In this document: piece by piece, positions 21,606 through 31,249 of the stretch
How positions within the stretch are numbered: position 1 is the stretch's first letter
Layout: each line of letters starts with the position of its first letter
Virus record (IMG/VR): IMGVR_UViG_3300033182_001189
Coordinates: 1 to 39,936 of that record
DNA: 39,936 nt
Source: a virus
Strand: one strand, 5' to 3'
Made by a program: the position numbers and the translations under genes
Notes under the pieces: generated by a model
Told to the model about the DNA's origin: nothing
The model's input: only the letters and a program-made list of their open reading frames with translations
Databases searched by the model: none

Positions 21606-23171
21606 ATGCCAGCTATAATCACTGACCAATTTAGAATATTAAATGCTGAGACTTTTGCAAAGAGTTTCACAGGGATTGGTACAACCACAAATTATTACTA
21701 CACATTTCTGGGACATCCAAATCCCACCAATGTGGATATTGATAATTATGGTGATTCTAATTGGTCAACTAGTCCACCAGATCCAAGAGATTCATTTGAG
21801 CAGGAAGACTCATATCATGACAGTATGCTCTTCCTCAAGAGAGTAACTGCAAGCGATGTTGCTAGAATTATCACAAGATATACCTGGCAGTCTGGTATAA
21901 CTTATGACATGTATAGAAATAATTATGACATTGATAATGCTGCACCCCAGACAAACGCAAAAACACTGTACGAATCTCGTTTCTACGTTGTAAACTCTGA
22001 GTATAAGGTTTATATTTGTTTGAACAATGGTGCAAACCCAGACTATCCAAATGGACAAAAGTCTCTGAATGAACCAAACTTTGTAGACACTGTTCCCCAA
22101 CAAGCAGGTAATGGTGCTGATGGATATCTTTGGAAGTATCTCTATACAATTTCTCCAGCAGATATCGTAAAGTTCACAACTGATAATTATATTCCACTCC
22201 CAAGTAATTGGGGAGATGCTAATACCGAAGATGTAAAGAATGCTGCAGTTGAAGGCAAGTTAGAAACAATTGTTATTAAGAATAGAGGTAGTGGATATTC
22301 TCTGAGTGGAGGTTCTTCTACTGGAACAGTCTCCAATATTCCAATTCTTGGTGACGGCACTGGTGGATTTGCATCAGTCTCAATCACTGGTGGAGAAATC
22401 ACCAGCGTTCAGGTCACAAATGGTGGATCTGGTTATACCAAGGCACTTTTAAATTTCGGCACTACATCATCTGGATCGGTTGCAGTTGTAAGTGGAAGCG
22501 GTGGTCAATTTGAAGTAATCATTCCACCAAAAGGTGGACATGGTAAAGATGTATATCGTGAACTTGGATCACATAGAGTCATGGTTTACTCCAAGTACGA
22601 TGCTGATCCTGATTATGTGATCGGAAACACCTTCTCTCGTGTTGGTATCGTAAAGAATCCAATCACTTATGGAAGTCAGACGGACATAATAAATACTTCT
22701 ACCGCAACTAATCTTGGGGCGTTGAAGTTGACACCAATCGGTGCTGGCAATACGTCAGACACTTTATATCCTGAGAATGCATTAATCACACAAACTGTTG
22801 GTGTTGGGTCTACTGCTGTTGGTTATGTTGCTTCCTGGGATAAAAACACAGGAGTTTTGAGATATTATCAACCAGTCGGTCTTTCTACATTAGCAACATA
22901 TGATTATAAACTTTATGATTTTGTTGGTGCTGCAGCAACGGTGAATTGTACATCTATTACTGGAGCGGCACTGATACCAGACACAAATTTTAATACCAAC
23001 ACCATTCAAGTTGGCGGAAAAATCGTAAATCTGGGTCAAACATTTACTTCAGGAAAAGCAAATCCAGATGTAAAGAAATATTCAGGTGAAATCATCTATA
23101 TTGACAATAGAGCACCTATAACGAGATCATCCTCGCAAAAAGAAGAAGTAAAAATTGTAGTAGAGTTCTAA
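21606..23171 (+). CDS. 8: Baseplate wedge protein gp8
   Basis: 521 aa, longer than T4 gp8 (334 aa). The N-terminal half has family features: MPAIITDQFRILNAETFAKS at the start, the acidic SYHDSMLFLKRV, FYVVNSEYKVYICLNNG, and DGYLWKYLYTISPAD (about residues 171-185). An added Gly-rich beta module with GSGYSLSGG and GSGYTKALLNFG lies near 218-281. A C-terminal part, VKKYSGEIIYIDNRAPITR, closes the protein. gp8 is a wedge dimer contacting gp7 and gp10. The next gene begins 4 nt after the stop. Confidence 0.9.
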   Translation: MPAIITDQFRILNAETFAKSFTGIGTTTNYYYTFLGHPNPTNVDIDNYGDSNWSTSPPDPRDSFEQEDSYHDSMLFLKRVTASDVARIITRYTWQSGITYDMYRNNYDIDNAAPQTNAKTLYESRFYVVNSEYKVYICLNNGANPDYPNGQKSLNEPNFVDTVPQQAGNGADGYLWKYLYTISPADIVKFTTDNYIPLPSNWGDANTEDVKNAAVEGKLETIVIKNRGSGYSLSGGSSTGTVSNIPILGDGTGGFASVSITGGEITSVQVTNGGSGYTKALLNFGTTSSGSVAVVSGSGGQFEVIIPPKGGHGKDVYRELGSHRVMVYSKYDADPDYVIGNTFSRVGIVKNPITYGSQTDIINTSTATNLGALKLTPIGAGNTSDTLYPENALITQTVGVGSTAVGYVASWDKNTGVLRYYQPVGLSTLATYDYKLYDFVGAAATVNCTSITGAALIPDTNFNTNTIQVGGKIVNLGQTFTSGKANPDVKKYSGEIIYIDNRAPITRSSSQKEEVKIVVEF

Positions 23172-23175
23172 GAAC

Positions 23176-26100
23176 ATGACCCAGAACACCAATTTAAATG
23201 TCTCTCCATATTTTGATGATTTTAATGAAGACAAGAACTATAATAAGGTTCTGTTCAAGCCTGGATACCCAATCCAGTCTAGGGAATTAACTACATTACA
23301 ATCAATTCTTCAAAACCAAATAGAGAAATTTGGTCAACACTTTTTCAAAGAAGGATCTGTCGTCATTCCTGGCGGCACTTTTTATGACGATAACTATTTT
23401 GCAGTAAGAATAGATCCAAACTTCTTAAGTATTCCAGTTTCATCTTACATTAGTTACTTAGTCAGCAATAATATTGAGATTGAAGGACAAACTTCTGGAG
23501 TAAGAGCAACCGTTGTCAATAGTCTGACTTATCTTGAGTCAGAAGATGGTTATGATACTCTTTATGTCAAATACACAAGATCAGGAAGTGATGGAACAAC
23601 TAAAGTTTTCCAGAATGGAGAAAACTTAATCACTCTTTCTGATATTAATTTCTCTTCTACATCAATTAGCGCAAATAATCAATTTGCAAGATGTATTATT
23701 TCAGATTCTACTAAGATTGGATCTTCTGCCTCGCTTAGTGAGGGTGTATTCTTCATTAGAGGATATTTTGTAAAGGTTCCATCCTCAACCATAATATTAG
23801 ATCAATATAGCAACAGTCCAAGTTACAGAGTTGGTCTTACCATCACTGAAGAGATTGTCACTGCCTCTTCACAAAACTCTGATCTTTATGATAATGCTCA
23901 GGGATTCTCTAACGAATCAGCACCTGGTGCAGACAGATTCAGAATTACTGCATCTCTCAGTAAAAAACTGTTAACTGACACAAATGACTTAGATTTTGTG
24001 GAGTTAATGCGTGTTGAGAATGGTGTATTACAGACTTTTGTCAATAAGACTGATTATAACGTATTCAAGGACGAATTAGCAAGAAGAACTTATGATGAGT
24101 CTGGAGATTACTACGTAAAACAGTTTGCACTGGACGTTAGAGAATCTCTGAATGATAGAATTGGAAATAATGGAGTATACTTAGATACTCAGACAACTCA
24201 AAACGGCAATACGCCTTCCAATAATATCTTCACAATCCAAGTTTCCCCTGGAAAGGCATATGTGAGGGGATTTGAAATTGATAAAACTTCTACGACTTCC
24301 ATTGATGTGGTAAAACCAAGAACTACAAAATCAAAAGAGAATGTCAGCCTTCCCATTAAGATTGGTAATGTTATTGATGTTGAAAATGTGTATGGATCAC
24401 CAACAATTGGATTCTCCACAACATATTCTGTAGATTTACACGATAGAAGACTTGCTGATACTGGACTTCTTGATGGAAGTTCCACACAAATTGGTAAAGC
24501 AAGAGTATTTGACTTCAATCAAAAGAATATCACTGGAGTCAGCACAACAACTTATGAAGTAAGACTTCTTGATATTCAAACTTTCACAAATATTACCGTT
24601 GGATTTGCAATCACTGTTGCAGCAGATGCATATGTCAAGGGTAAGTACAGTGGTTCTAATGGATTTGTTGCTACTGCAGTAAGTGGCGGAACTACCATTT
24701 CACTTCAAGACGTAAAGGGCGAATTCCAAATCAACGAACCATTAGAAGTTAATGGTCTTGATGTAGGAAGAAACATTACCGTAGTTAGAGATTATGATCT
24801 AACAGATGTAAAGGCAATTCATAAAGCAGTTGGAGTTTCTACTTTTGCTGCTAACGTCGCACTGAATAGAGAGAAGAAGTCATTTACTGAGACAAGTCAG
24901 TTTACTGTTACATCAGGTGGAACCGTTACATCAACCTCAGTATCTGACTTTAGAGATGCAGTAAAGGTAGGAGATATTGTTAGATACTCTGAATCTGGTG
25001 CCACTCTGCCAACTCTGAACAGAGTAACCACCGTCACCGAATCTAACTTCACAGTCGCTGGTATTGCATCAGTTACTGGAGTGTGTGATGGTGGAGTAAC
25101 AGCATCAGACTTAACAACAACCGACCTTGATATTCTCATTCCATCCTTAGATGTGAATGTAGACCCAGGCTATAGAGTCACATTACAAAACAAGTATATT
25201 TCATCCATTAATCTTTTAGATAGTTCATATATTGTAAGAAAGCAACTTACAGGAAATGTAACTGGAACCACATTTACCTTCCAGTTAAGTGGATTGGGAG
25301 ATAATGATCTGTATTTTGAACCATTTACAGAGAGCAACTATATTTTAACTTGGGAATCTGGACAAAAGGAACTGATTCGTGCTGCTCAAGTAACTTTCAG
25401 CACAGATTTGAGAGAAATGACAATCGTTGCATTGTCTAGAACTGGTAATGTTACTTTAACTGCTGCTTGCAGAAGAAGCAAACTGACATCTAAGTCCAAG
25501 TCAATCCAAAGATGCTCTAACCTGATCGTTGATAGATCTAAGTATCAGGGATCTGGAATTGGATCAACTACATTTGGTGACGGTTTAACTTATAGCACTG
25601 TTTATGGAACTAGGGTGCAAGATAATGAAATCTCATTGAATGTTCCTGATATATCAAGAATTCTTGCAATTTTTGAATCCAACGATTCAGCAAATCCAGA
25701 TCTTCCTTCTATTGTAGTATCATCGCAAAGTGATACATTTACCAATAATGTTATTGTTGGTGAACAATTTATAGGAAGTGAATCAGGTGCAGTTGCTCGT
25801 GTCGTTGATATTGTAAGTGGAACTCAGTTAAACTTCGTTTATGAAAACGATAAATTCTTTGAATATGGAGAATCAGTTACACTGAAGACCTCTGGAATTA
25901 CAGCAACCATTAGTACTTTACTTGCTGGCGACAGAAATATTTCCAAAAACTATACATTAGATGATGGACAAAGACTTGAGTTCTGTGATTATGGTAAAAT
26001 TATTAGAAAGAAAAATATTGCAGAACCAACTAGAAAATTAAGAATCATTTTTGATTACTTCACAAATAATGAAAGTAGTGGAACCATTGAGTCAGTTAAT

Positions 26101-29100
26101 AGTTACAACTCTTTAGATTACTCAATTGATATTCCATTTGCTATTGATAGAAGAGCATCAGATTTCATTGACATCAGACCAAGAGTAGACGCATATTCAA
26201 CTTCATCAACGAATTCTCCATTCTCTTTTGCTAGCAGATCATTCTCTAGTTCTTCTTCTGAGACCGTAGTTTCAAATAAAACTATCGTTGCAGACTACTC
26301 ATACTATCTTGGTAGAGTTGATAGACTGTACTTAACAAAGGACGGTATCTTTGAAGTCAAAAAGGGAGAACCAGCAGAATATCCAAAGGCACCAACTGCA
26401 AACACTGAAGGTTTTGAAGTTGCTGTCATTTCTATGACTCCATACGTCTTCAACGCAACTATTGATTCCAGCGTGAAGACTATCCCACACAAGAGATTCA
26501 CGATGAGTGATATCGGTGGTCTTGAGAGCAGAATCAAGAATCTTGAAGAGTATACAACACTGTCACTGTTAGAAACAGATACTAAGAATCTCTCAATTAA
26601 GGACCCAAATACTGGATTGGATAAATTCAAGTCTGGTTTCTTTGTTGATAACTTCAGAAATCACAGAACTCATAATCTCAGTGGTGAGTCATTCTTTGAT
26701 ATTGATACGCAGAGAGGTGAGTGTAGACCTAGATCTGCAGAAAGAAACGTATCACTTACGTTTGAAACTAAATCGTCCCTGTCTGACCCAGTAAATGCAG
26801 ACTATCGTTGGATTGAAGACTTTGAAGACGCAAATATCACTAGAGGTGGAAATGGATTAACAATTGCATACAGTGAAGTTGAATTTGTAAATCAACCACT
26901 GGCAACCAGAACAGAAAACCTGAACCCATTCCACATTGCACTCTTTATTGGTTCCATTGCTCTGACTCCTGCTTCTGATTTCTGGATGGAAGAGGTCATC
27001 CTTGCAACTCCAGACGTTGTTAAGATTACTTCGCCATTTGATGGCATGGCATCTCTTCTTGGCGTTGAAGATCGTGAGAACGGTGGCATGGCTGCAAGTT
27101 ATTGGAACTCTCATGAACAAACTTGGACTGGTAGAGAACTGATTAAGGAAGAAGTTCTTAGAAATGAGGAAGTTGGAAGACAAACAATTTCTGATGTAAC
27201 TTTAAGAGGTAATGGAATCAGAAGAATTACTACTGATGCAGTAACCAGAGAAGTTGAAACTCTTAATACATTCAATGAAACTGGTATTGATAGAGAGTTT
27301 GGATTTGAACTGACTGCTGGTGAAGAAGTTGTAAGTCTCGGCAATAGAGTTGTTGGAGTAGATGTACTCTTCAATTGCAGATCAAGAAATATTGAAGTTG
27401 TTGGTAAGAGACTGAAACCAAACACAAGATATTTCGTTTTCATGGAAAACGTAGATCTGTCGCAATATGCAGTTCCAAAGTTCCTCCCAATTACAATGGT
27501 AAGAGGATCATTTGCAACTGGAGACATTGTTGATACGGTAACCCCACCTGGTTCATCTACTGCAAGTATCCGAGTTCGTTTAGCACAACCAAACCATCTG
27601 TTTGGGACATTCAATAAACCAAGTGACACTCGTGGTTCCACAACTCAATACTCTGGAACTAGTTCACAGTTGAACATTGATACTGCTGGTCTTGCCTCTC
27701 AGACAAGACCTGATCACCTTGGTTGGGTGAAATCTGGTAGCAAACTCGTCAATACAACTGGAACTGCAGAAGCAACTGTAGACAACATTCAGTTAATTTC
27801 TGACGATGAAGGAAATCTGATTTTCTCACTCCATATTCCTGATCCAAAGGTTGCAAGTAATCCTAAGTTCACCACTGGAAGCAATACAATTAGACTCACT
27901 ACGAGTTCTGTGAATGCAAATATACTTGATCCAGGTGAAAGTTCTGCAGAAGCAGTATTTACTGCTACAGGATATGCACTGAATTCACAAGAGCAGACCT
28001 TATCAATTAAGACTGCAGATGTAGAGAGAAAGCAGATTGGAAGTGATCAACCAATCACGAGAGTTACTCAAGAACTTGAAGAAGAAACTATCACTGTTCA
28101 AGAGACGAGAGACACTGGATGGTATGATCCTCTTGCACAATCATTCTTGGTTGATAGAAACAAGAGTCAGGATGGAGTCTTTATTACTGGTGGTGAAGTT
28201 TTCTTCAAGACAAAGGATGACAATGTTGCGGTAACGGTTCAAATTAGAACCATGAGAGATGGAACACCAACAACTACTATCGTTCCATACGGAGAAGTTA
28301 ACATTAAACCATCTGATGTACAACTTTCAGATGATGGAAGTGTTCCAACAAGATTCACATTTGACACTCCAGTTTATCTCCAAAGTGGATATGAGTATGC
28401 ATTAGTTCTTGTTGCACCAACAGAGAAATACTTGGCATTCATCACAAGAATGGGTGAAGAGGATCTTCTCCTCAAGACTGTATACAATAGACAACCATAT
28501 CTGGGATCTCTCTTCAAGTCACAAAATAGTTCAACTTGGACTCCAAGCCAACTTGAAGACCTTAAGTTCAAACTCTTTAAGGCGAAGTTCGTAACTAATA
28601 CCTCATCGTTTGTTAAGTTCTACAATAATGAACTTCCTCTCGGTCTGATCAGAAAGACCAACCCAGTTGTTGCATATTCTAAAAGACAATATGTGTCAAT
28701 TGCAAATACAACCACTGTATTTGATCAAGGGAATACAATTACACAAGGAACTCATACCGCAAACGTATTCTCCTCTGGTGGTCCTATTGCACTCGGTACT
28801 ACTTCAACAACTCTTGCATATGCAGGAATTGGTCTGACTGATGGAACATTTACTGGAGTTGGTTTTGAATCTCTGACTGGATTCGGTAATTCTTGCCTTG
28901 CAACCATTACGGTTTCAAGTGGTGCTGTTTCCTCAATCAATGTTACTGACTCTGGTTCTGGTTATGCAGTTGGAGATCTCTTACTTGCAAATCAAATTGG
29001 AGCGACTGGCACTGGAGTCAGAGCAATCGTAGGAATTGTAACTCAGACAAATCTGATTGTTGTTGATGATGTTAGCAGCAATATTGTTGCTGGCACTGCA

Positions 29101-30417
29101 ATGACCCATTATAACTCCAGTGGAACTGGTTCTATAATCTCTGCACCAACTTCGGTCACAAATGATTCAATCAGAGATGGTTATACAATGCTGTTTGATC
29201 ACCATAATCATGGTATGCACGCAAGCACAAACAAAGTTAAAGTAGTCAATTTTGCAAGTGATGTTGCACCAACCTCACTCTCTTCGGCAATTGATGACGA
29301 CACGACAGTTATTACCGTTGCAGATGCAACTGAATTTGCTAACTTTGAGGGTTCACCTGTTGGTGCTGCAAATACTGGATACCTTAAGATTGATAAGGAA
29401 GTTATTTCTTACAATACTGTCTCTGGAAATGACATTACGATCACAAATAGAGTCATTGATTCAAGTCTGAAGTCAAATCATGCTCAAAATGCTGCGGTCT
29501 ATAAGTACGAATTCAATTCAATCTCTCTCCGCAAGATCAATAAAGAGCACAATATGGATCCAAGAGATAAGACATTCAATAGTTACTATCTCAAGTTGGA
29601 TGATACCACTAAGACCTTTGGTTCCACAAAGTCTGGCGGTGGCAATGCTCTGGAAGTTTCACAAAACATCCCATTTGAGTATATTGATCCACAGTTCAAT
29701 ATGATTACACCATCTGGCACTAACGTTACCGCAAGAATTAAAACAACTTCTGGAACAAGTATCAGTGGATCTGAGGGATCATTCCAAGATAAAGGTTATG
29801 AAAGTGTTTCACTGAACAACTTGAATCGTTTAGATGACCCAAGAATCATTGCATCTAAGGTCAACGAGTATAATTTACTTGGAGATTCTAAGTCGTTTAC
29901 TATTGAACTTGCGCTTTCAACCACGAAAGAAGATGTATCACCATTGATTGATCTTGACAGAGCAAACGTTATTGTAATCAGCAACCTTGTTGATAATAAA
30001 GTAACCGATTTTGAAACAGACAGTAGAGTCAGAATTCCTGGTTCTGATCCAAACTCTGCAATCTACGAAACACAAAAGATTCTCCTTGAATTCCCATCCA
30101 ATTCACTTTATGTCCAGTTTGATGGACATAGAGAAGCAGAAGGAGACATCCGTGTATTCTACAAACTCTTCAGAAGTGATGGTTCTGATGCTCAGCAAGT
30201 TTACATTCCATTCAATACTGACGGATCACCTGATAAGACAGTAAATCCAAACCAAACTGAAAATGGTTTCAGTGAGTACAAGTTTACTGCTGAAAATACC
30301 CCTCAGTTCAGTGGATTCATGATCAAGGTTGTAATGACTTCAACGAGTCAAGCAAAACCACCAAGAATCAAAAACTTCAGAGCAATTGCATTAAGATCAT
30401 TCTCAGCAAATGAATAA
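23176..30417 (+). CDS. Large DUF4815-type virion protein, probable gp10 counterpart (2413 aa)
   Basis: The N-terminal region carries the DUF4815 pattern: YFDDFNEDKNYNKVLFKPGY, then QSRELTTLQSILQNQIEKFG and FFKEGSVVIPGGTFYDDNYF within about residues 12-75. It later has VDRLYLTKDGIFEVKKGEP and FTMSDIGGLESRIKNLEEYT, a short coiled coil. Around 1651 comes DPLAQSFLVDRNKSQDGVFI followed by an FFKTKDD/VQIR module, then PYLGSLFKSQNSSTWTPSQ. Near 1909-1955 is a GSGY module and near 2042-2111 an 'IDKEVISY' module, both shared with gp7. Position after gp8 suggests the gp10 role of linking wedge to outer fibres, but homology to T4 gp10 cannot be shown here. It could be a fibre or peripheral baseplate protein. 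Confidence 0.85.
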   Translation: MTQNTNLNVSPYFDDFNEDKNYNKVLFKPGYPIQSRELTTLQSILQNQIEKFGQHFFKEGSVVIPGGTFYDDNYFAVRIDPNFLSIPVSSYISYLVSNNIEIEGQTSGVRATVVNSLTYLESEDGYDTLYVKYTRSGSDGTTKVFQNGENLITLSDINFSSTSISANNQFARCIISDSTKIGSSASLSEGVFFIRGYFVKVPSSTIILDQYSNSPSYRVGLTITEEIVTASSQNSDLYDNAQGFSNESAPGADRFRITASLSKKLLTDTNDLDFVELMRVENGVLQTFVNKTDYNVFKDELARRTYDESGDYYVKQFALDVRESLNDRIGNNGVYLDTQTTQNGNTPSNNIFTIQVSPGKAYVRGFEIDKTSTTSIDVVKPRTTKSKENVSLPIKIGNVIDVENVYGSPTIGFSTTYSVDLHDRRLADTGLLDGSSTQIGKARVFDFNQKNITGVSTTTYEVRLLDIQTFTNITVGFAITVAADAYVKGKYSGSNGFVATAVSGGTTISLQDVKGEFQINEPLEVNGLDVGRNITVVRDYDLTDVKAIHKAVGVSTFAANVALNREKKSFTETSQFTVTSGGTVTSTSVSDFRDAVKVGDIVRYSESGATLPTLNRVTTVTESNFTVAGIASVTGVCDGGVTASDLTTTDLDILIPSLDVNVDPGYRVTLQNKYISSINLLDSSYIVRKQLTGNVTGTTFTFQLSGLGDNDLYFEPFTESNYILTWESGQKELIRAAQVTFSTDLREMTIVALSRTGNVTLTAACRRSKLTSKSKSIQRCSNLIVDRSKYQGSGIGSTTFGDGLTYSTVYGTRVQDNEISLNVPDISRILAIFESNDSANPDLPSIVVSSQSDTFTNNVIVGEQFIGSESGAVARVVDIVSGTQLNFVYENDKFFEYGESVTLKTSGITATISTLLAGDRNISKNYTLDDGQRLEFCDYGKIIRKKNIAEPTRKLRIIFDYFTNNESSGTIESVNSYNSLDYSIDIPFAIDRRASDFIDIRPRVDAYSTSSTNSPFSFASRSFSSSSSETVVSNKTIVADYSYYLGRVDRLYLTKDGIFEVKKGEPAEYPKAPTANTEGFEVAVISMTPYVFNATIDSSVKTIPHKRFTMSDIGGLESRIKNLEEYTTLSLLETDTKNLSIKDPNTGLDKFKSGFFVDNFRNHRTHNLSGESFFDIDTQRGECRPRSAERNVSLTFETKSSLSDPVNADYRWIEDFEDANITRGGNGLTIAYSEVEFVNQPLATRTENLNPFHIALFIGSIALTPASDFWMEEVILATPDVVKITSPFDGMASLLGVEDRENGGMAASYWNSHEQTWTGRELIKEEVLRNEEVGRQTISDVTLRGNGIRRITTDAVTREVETLNTFNETGIDREFGFELTAGEEVVSLGNRVVGVDVLFNCRSRNIEVVGKRLKPNTRYFVFMENVDLSQYAVPKFLPITMVRGSFATGDIVDTVTPPGSSTASIRVRLAQPNHLFGTFNKPSDTRGSTTQYSGTSSQLNIDTAGLASQTRPDHLGWVKSGSKLVNTTGTAEATVDNIQLISDDEGNLIFSLHIPDPKVASNPKFTTGSNTIRLTTSSVNANILDPGESSAEAVFTATGYALNSQEQTLSIKTADVERKQIGSDQPITRVTQELEEETITVQETRDTGWYDPLAQSFLVDRNKSQDGVFITGGEVFFKTKDDNVAVTVQIRTMRDGTPTTTIVPYGEVNIKPSDVQLSDDGSVPTRFTFDTPVYLQSGYEYALVLVAPTEKYLAFITRMGEEDLLLKTVYNRQPYLGSLFKSQNSSTWTPSQLEDLKFKLFKAKFVTNTSSFVKFYNNELPLGLIRKTNPVVAYSKRQYVSIANTTTVFDQGNTITQGTHTANVFSSGGPIALGTTSTTLAYAGIGLTDGTFTGVGFESLTGFGNSCLATITVSSGAVSSINVTDSGSGYAVGDLLLANQIGATGTGVRAIVGIVTQTNLIVVDDVSSNIVAGTAMTHYNSSGTGSIISAPTSVTNDSIRDGYTMLFDHHNHGMHASTNKVKVVNFASDVAPTSLSSAIDDDTTVITVADATEFANFEGSPVGAANTGYLKIDKEVISYNTVSGNDITITNRVIDSSLKSNHAQNAAVYKYEFNSISLRKINKEHNMDPRDKTFNSYYLKLDDTTKTFGSTKSGGGNALEVSQNIPFEYIDPQFNMITPSGTNVTARIKTTSGTSISGSEGSFQDKGYESVSLNNLNRLDDPRIIASKVNEYNLLGDSKSFTIELALSTTKEDVSPLIDLDRANVIVISNLVDNKVTDFETDSRVRIPGSDPNSAIYETQKILLEFPSNSLYVQFDGHREAEGDIRVFYKLFRSDGSDAQQVYIPFNTDGSPDKTVNPNQTENGFSEYKFTAENTPQFSGFMIKVVMTSTSQAKPPRIKNFRAIALRSFSANE

Positions 30418-30634
30418 TTACATCAAAGTGGAGTCTGATACCTCTTTAGTTAGAGATTCAAACTCCAACGCAATTATTAATCAAAATAAGAGCGAGTATG
30501 AAAAATTTATGAGACTTTCTGAGACAAAATACAGAGAGAAGATGGAGATGAAAACTCTCAAAAAAGATGTTGAATCACTAAAGGGTGATTTGGCAGAGAT
30601 AAAATCTCTTCTTCTTTCTATTGTGAATAAATGA
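30410..30634 (+). CDS. Small coiled-coil protein (74 aa)
   Basis: Starts MNNYIKVESDTSLVRDSNSN, then a charged heptad-like stretch (KMEMKTLKKDVESLKGDLAE) that should form a coiled coil to the end. ATG overlaps the preceding stop by 8 nt, so expression is coupled to the large virion gene. Likely an assembly aid, oligomeriser or minor virion component. Function unproven. Confidence 0.8.
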   Translation: MNNYIKVESDTSLVRDSNSNAIINQNKSEYEKFMRLSETKYREKMEMKTLKKDVESLKGDLAEIKSLLLSIVNK

Positions 30635-30636
30635 TT

Positions 30637-30644
30637 TATAAATA
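30637..30644 (+). promoter_or_regulatory. T4-type late promoter
   Basis: Perfect TATAAATA directly after the coiled-coil gene and 30 nt before the ATG at 30675. It probably drives the fibre and neck genes. Confidence 0.75.
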
Positions 30645-30674
30645 TCTAGAGAAAGATCCTATCTGATTGTAGTA

Positions 30675-31013
30675 ATGGCAGCATATGTTAGCAATATCGT
30701 AATAGATATCGGTGCTGATTTTAATCAGACCTTTAATCTTGAAAACTCAGCAAATGCTCCCCTGGATTTAACATCATACACTGGTTCTTCAAAAATGAAG
30801 AAACATCCTTCATCATTAACAACCGCTGCCACCTTTTCAGTTTCATTTCCTAATGCTACTCAAGGTCAATTGAAAATATCTCTAGGATCAACTGCGACTA
30901 CTAGTCTAAAACCAGGAAGATACGTTTATGATATTTTGTTGGATGATGGTTCTATTAAGACTAGAGTAGTAGAAGGAAGTGCCATTGTTACCGCTGGAGT
31001 CACAACTAGTTAA
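30675..31013 (+). CDS. Small beta-rich virion protein (112 aa)
   Basis: Starts MAAYVSNIVIDIGADFNQTF, then alternating strands (LDLTSYTGSSKMKKHP, GQLKISLGSTATTSLKPGRY, VYDILLDDGSIKTRVVEGSA). It resembles small immunoglobulin-like or BppU-N-like domains found next to phage fibre genes, and similar ORFs in T4-like cyanophages are virion-associated. First gene after the late promoter at 30637 and in the fibre cluster. A fibre adaptor is a fair guess only. Confidence 0.75.
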   Translation: MAAYVSNIVIDIGADFNQTFNLENSANAPLDLTSYTGSSKMKKHPSSLTTAATFSVSFPNATQGQLKISLGSTATTSLKPGRYVYDILLDDGSIKTRVVEGSAIVTAGVTTS

Positions 31014-31018
31014 AAAAT

Positions 31019-31246
31019 ATGGCAGACATTAAAGTAAGAGTTGGATCTCAAAATGCAGTAAAAGTCCTATCTTCCTTTTCTGGAAGTGGCGGATCGTTAG
31101 GTGGTTTATCTGATGTTGATATTTCTGGTGGTTTGTCTAACGGTATGGTTTTAGTTTATAATTCTTCAACATCAAAATGGGAAGCAACTTTAGAACTAAC
31201 ACCAGGCAGCACCCAAAATTTGGACATCAATGGAGGAAATTTTTAA
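31019..31246 (+). CDS. Small fibre-associated protein (75 aa)
   Basis: Starts MADIKVRVGSQNAVKVLSSF and contains GLSDVDISGGLSNGMVLVYN followed by a Lys-Trp-Glu motif. This 'LSDVDIS...NGMVLVYNSSTSKW' pattern is common in phage fibre and adhesin proteins. It lies 5 nt after the previous gene and 3 nt before the 804-aa fibre, so the three are a unit. It may be a fibre tip or attachment piece, or a detached domain of a longer fibre. Confidence 0.75.
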   Translation: MADIKVRVGSQNAVKVLSSFSGSGGSLGGLSDVDISGGLSNGMVLVYNSSTSKWEATLELTPGSTQNLDINGGNF

Positions 31247-31249
31247 GCC

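Noticed and set aside
22683-22692. AATAAATA inside gp8 as a late promoter.
   Set aside because: It lies inside the coding sequence, far from any start codon. An AT-rich 8-mer is expected by chance.
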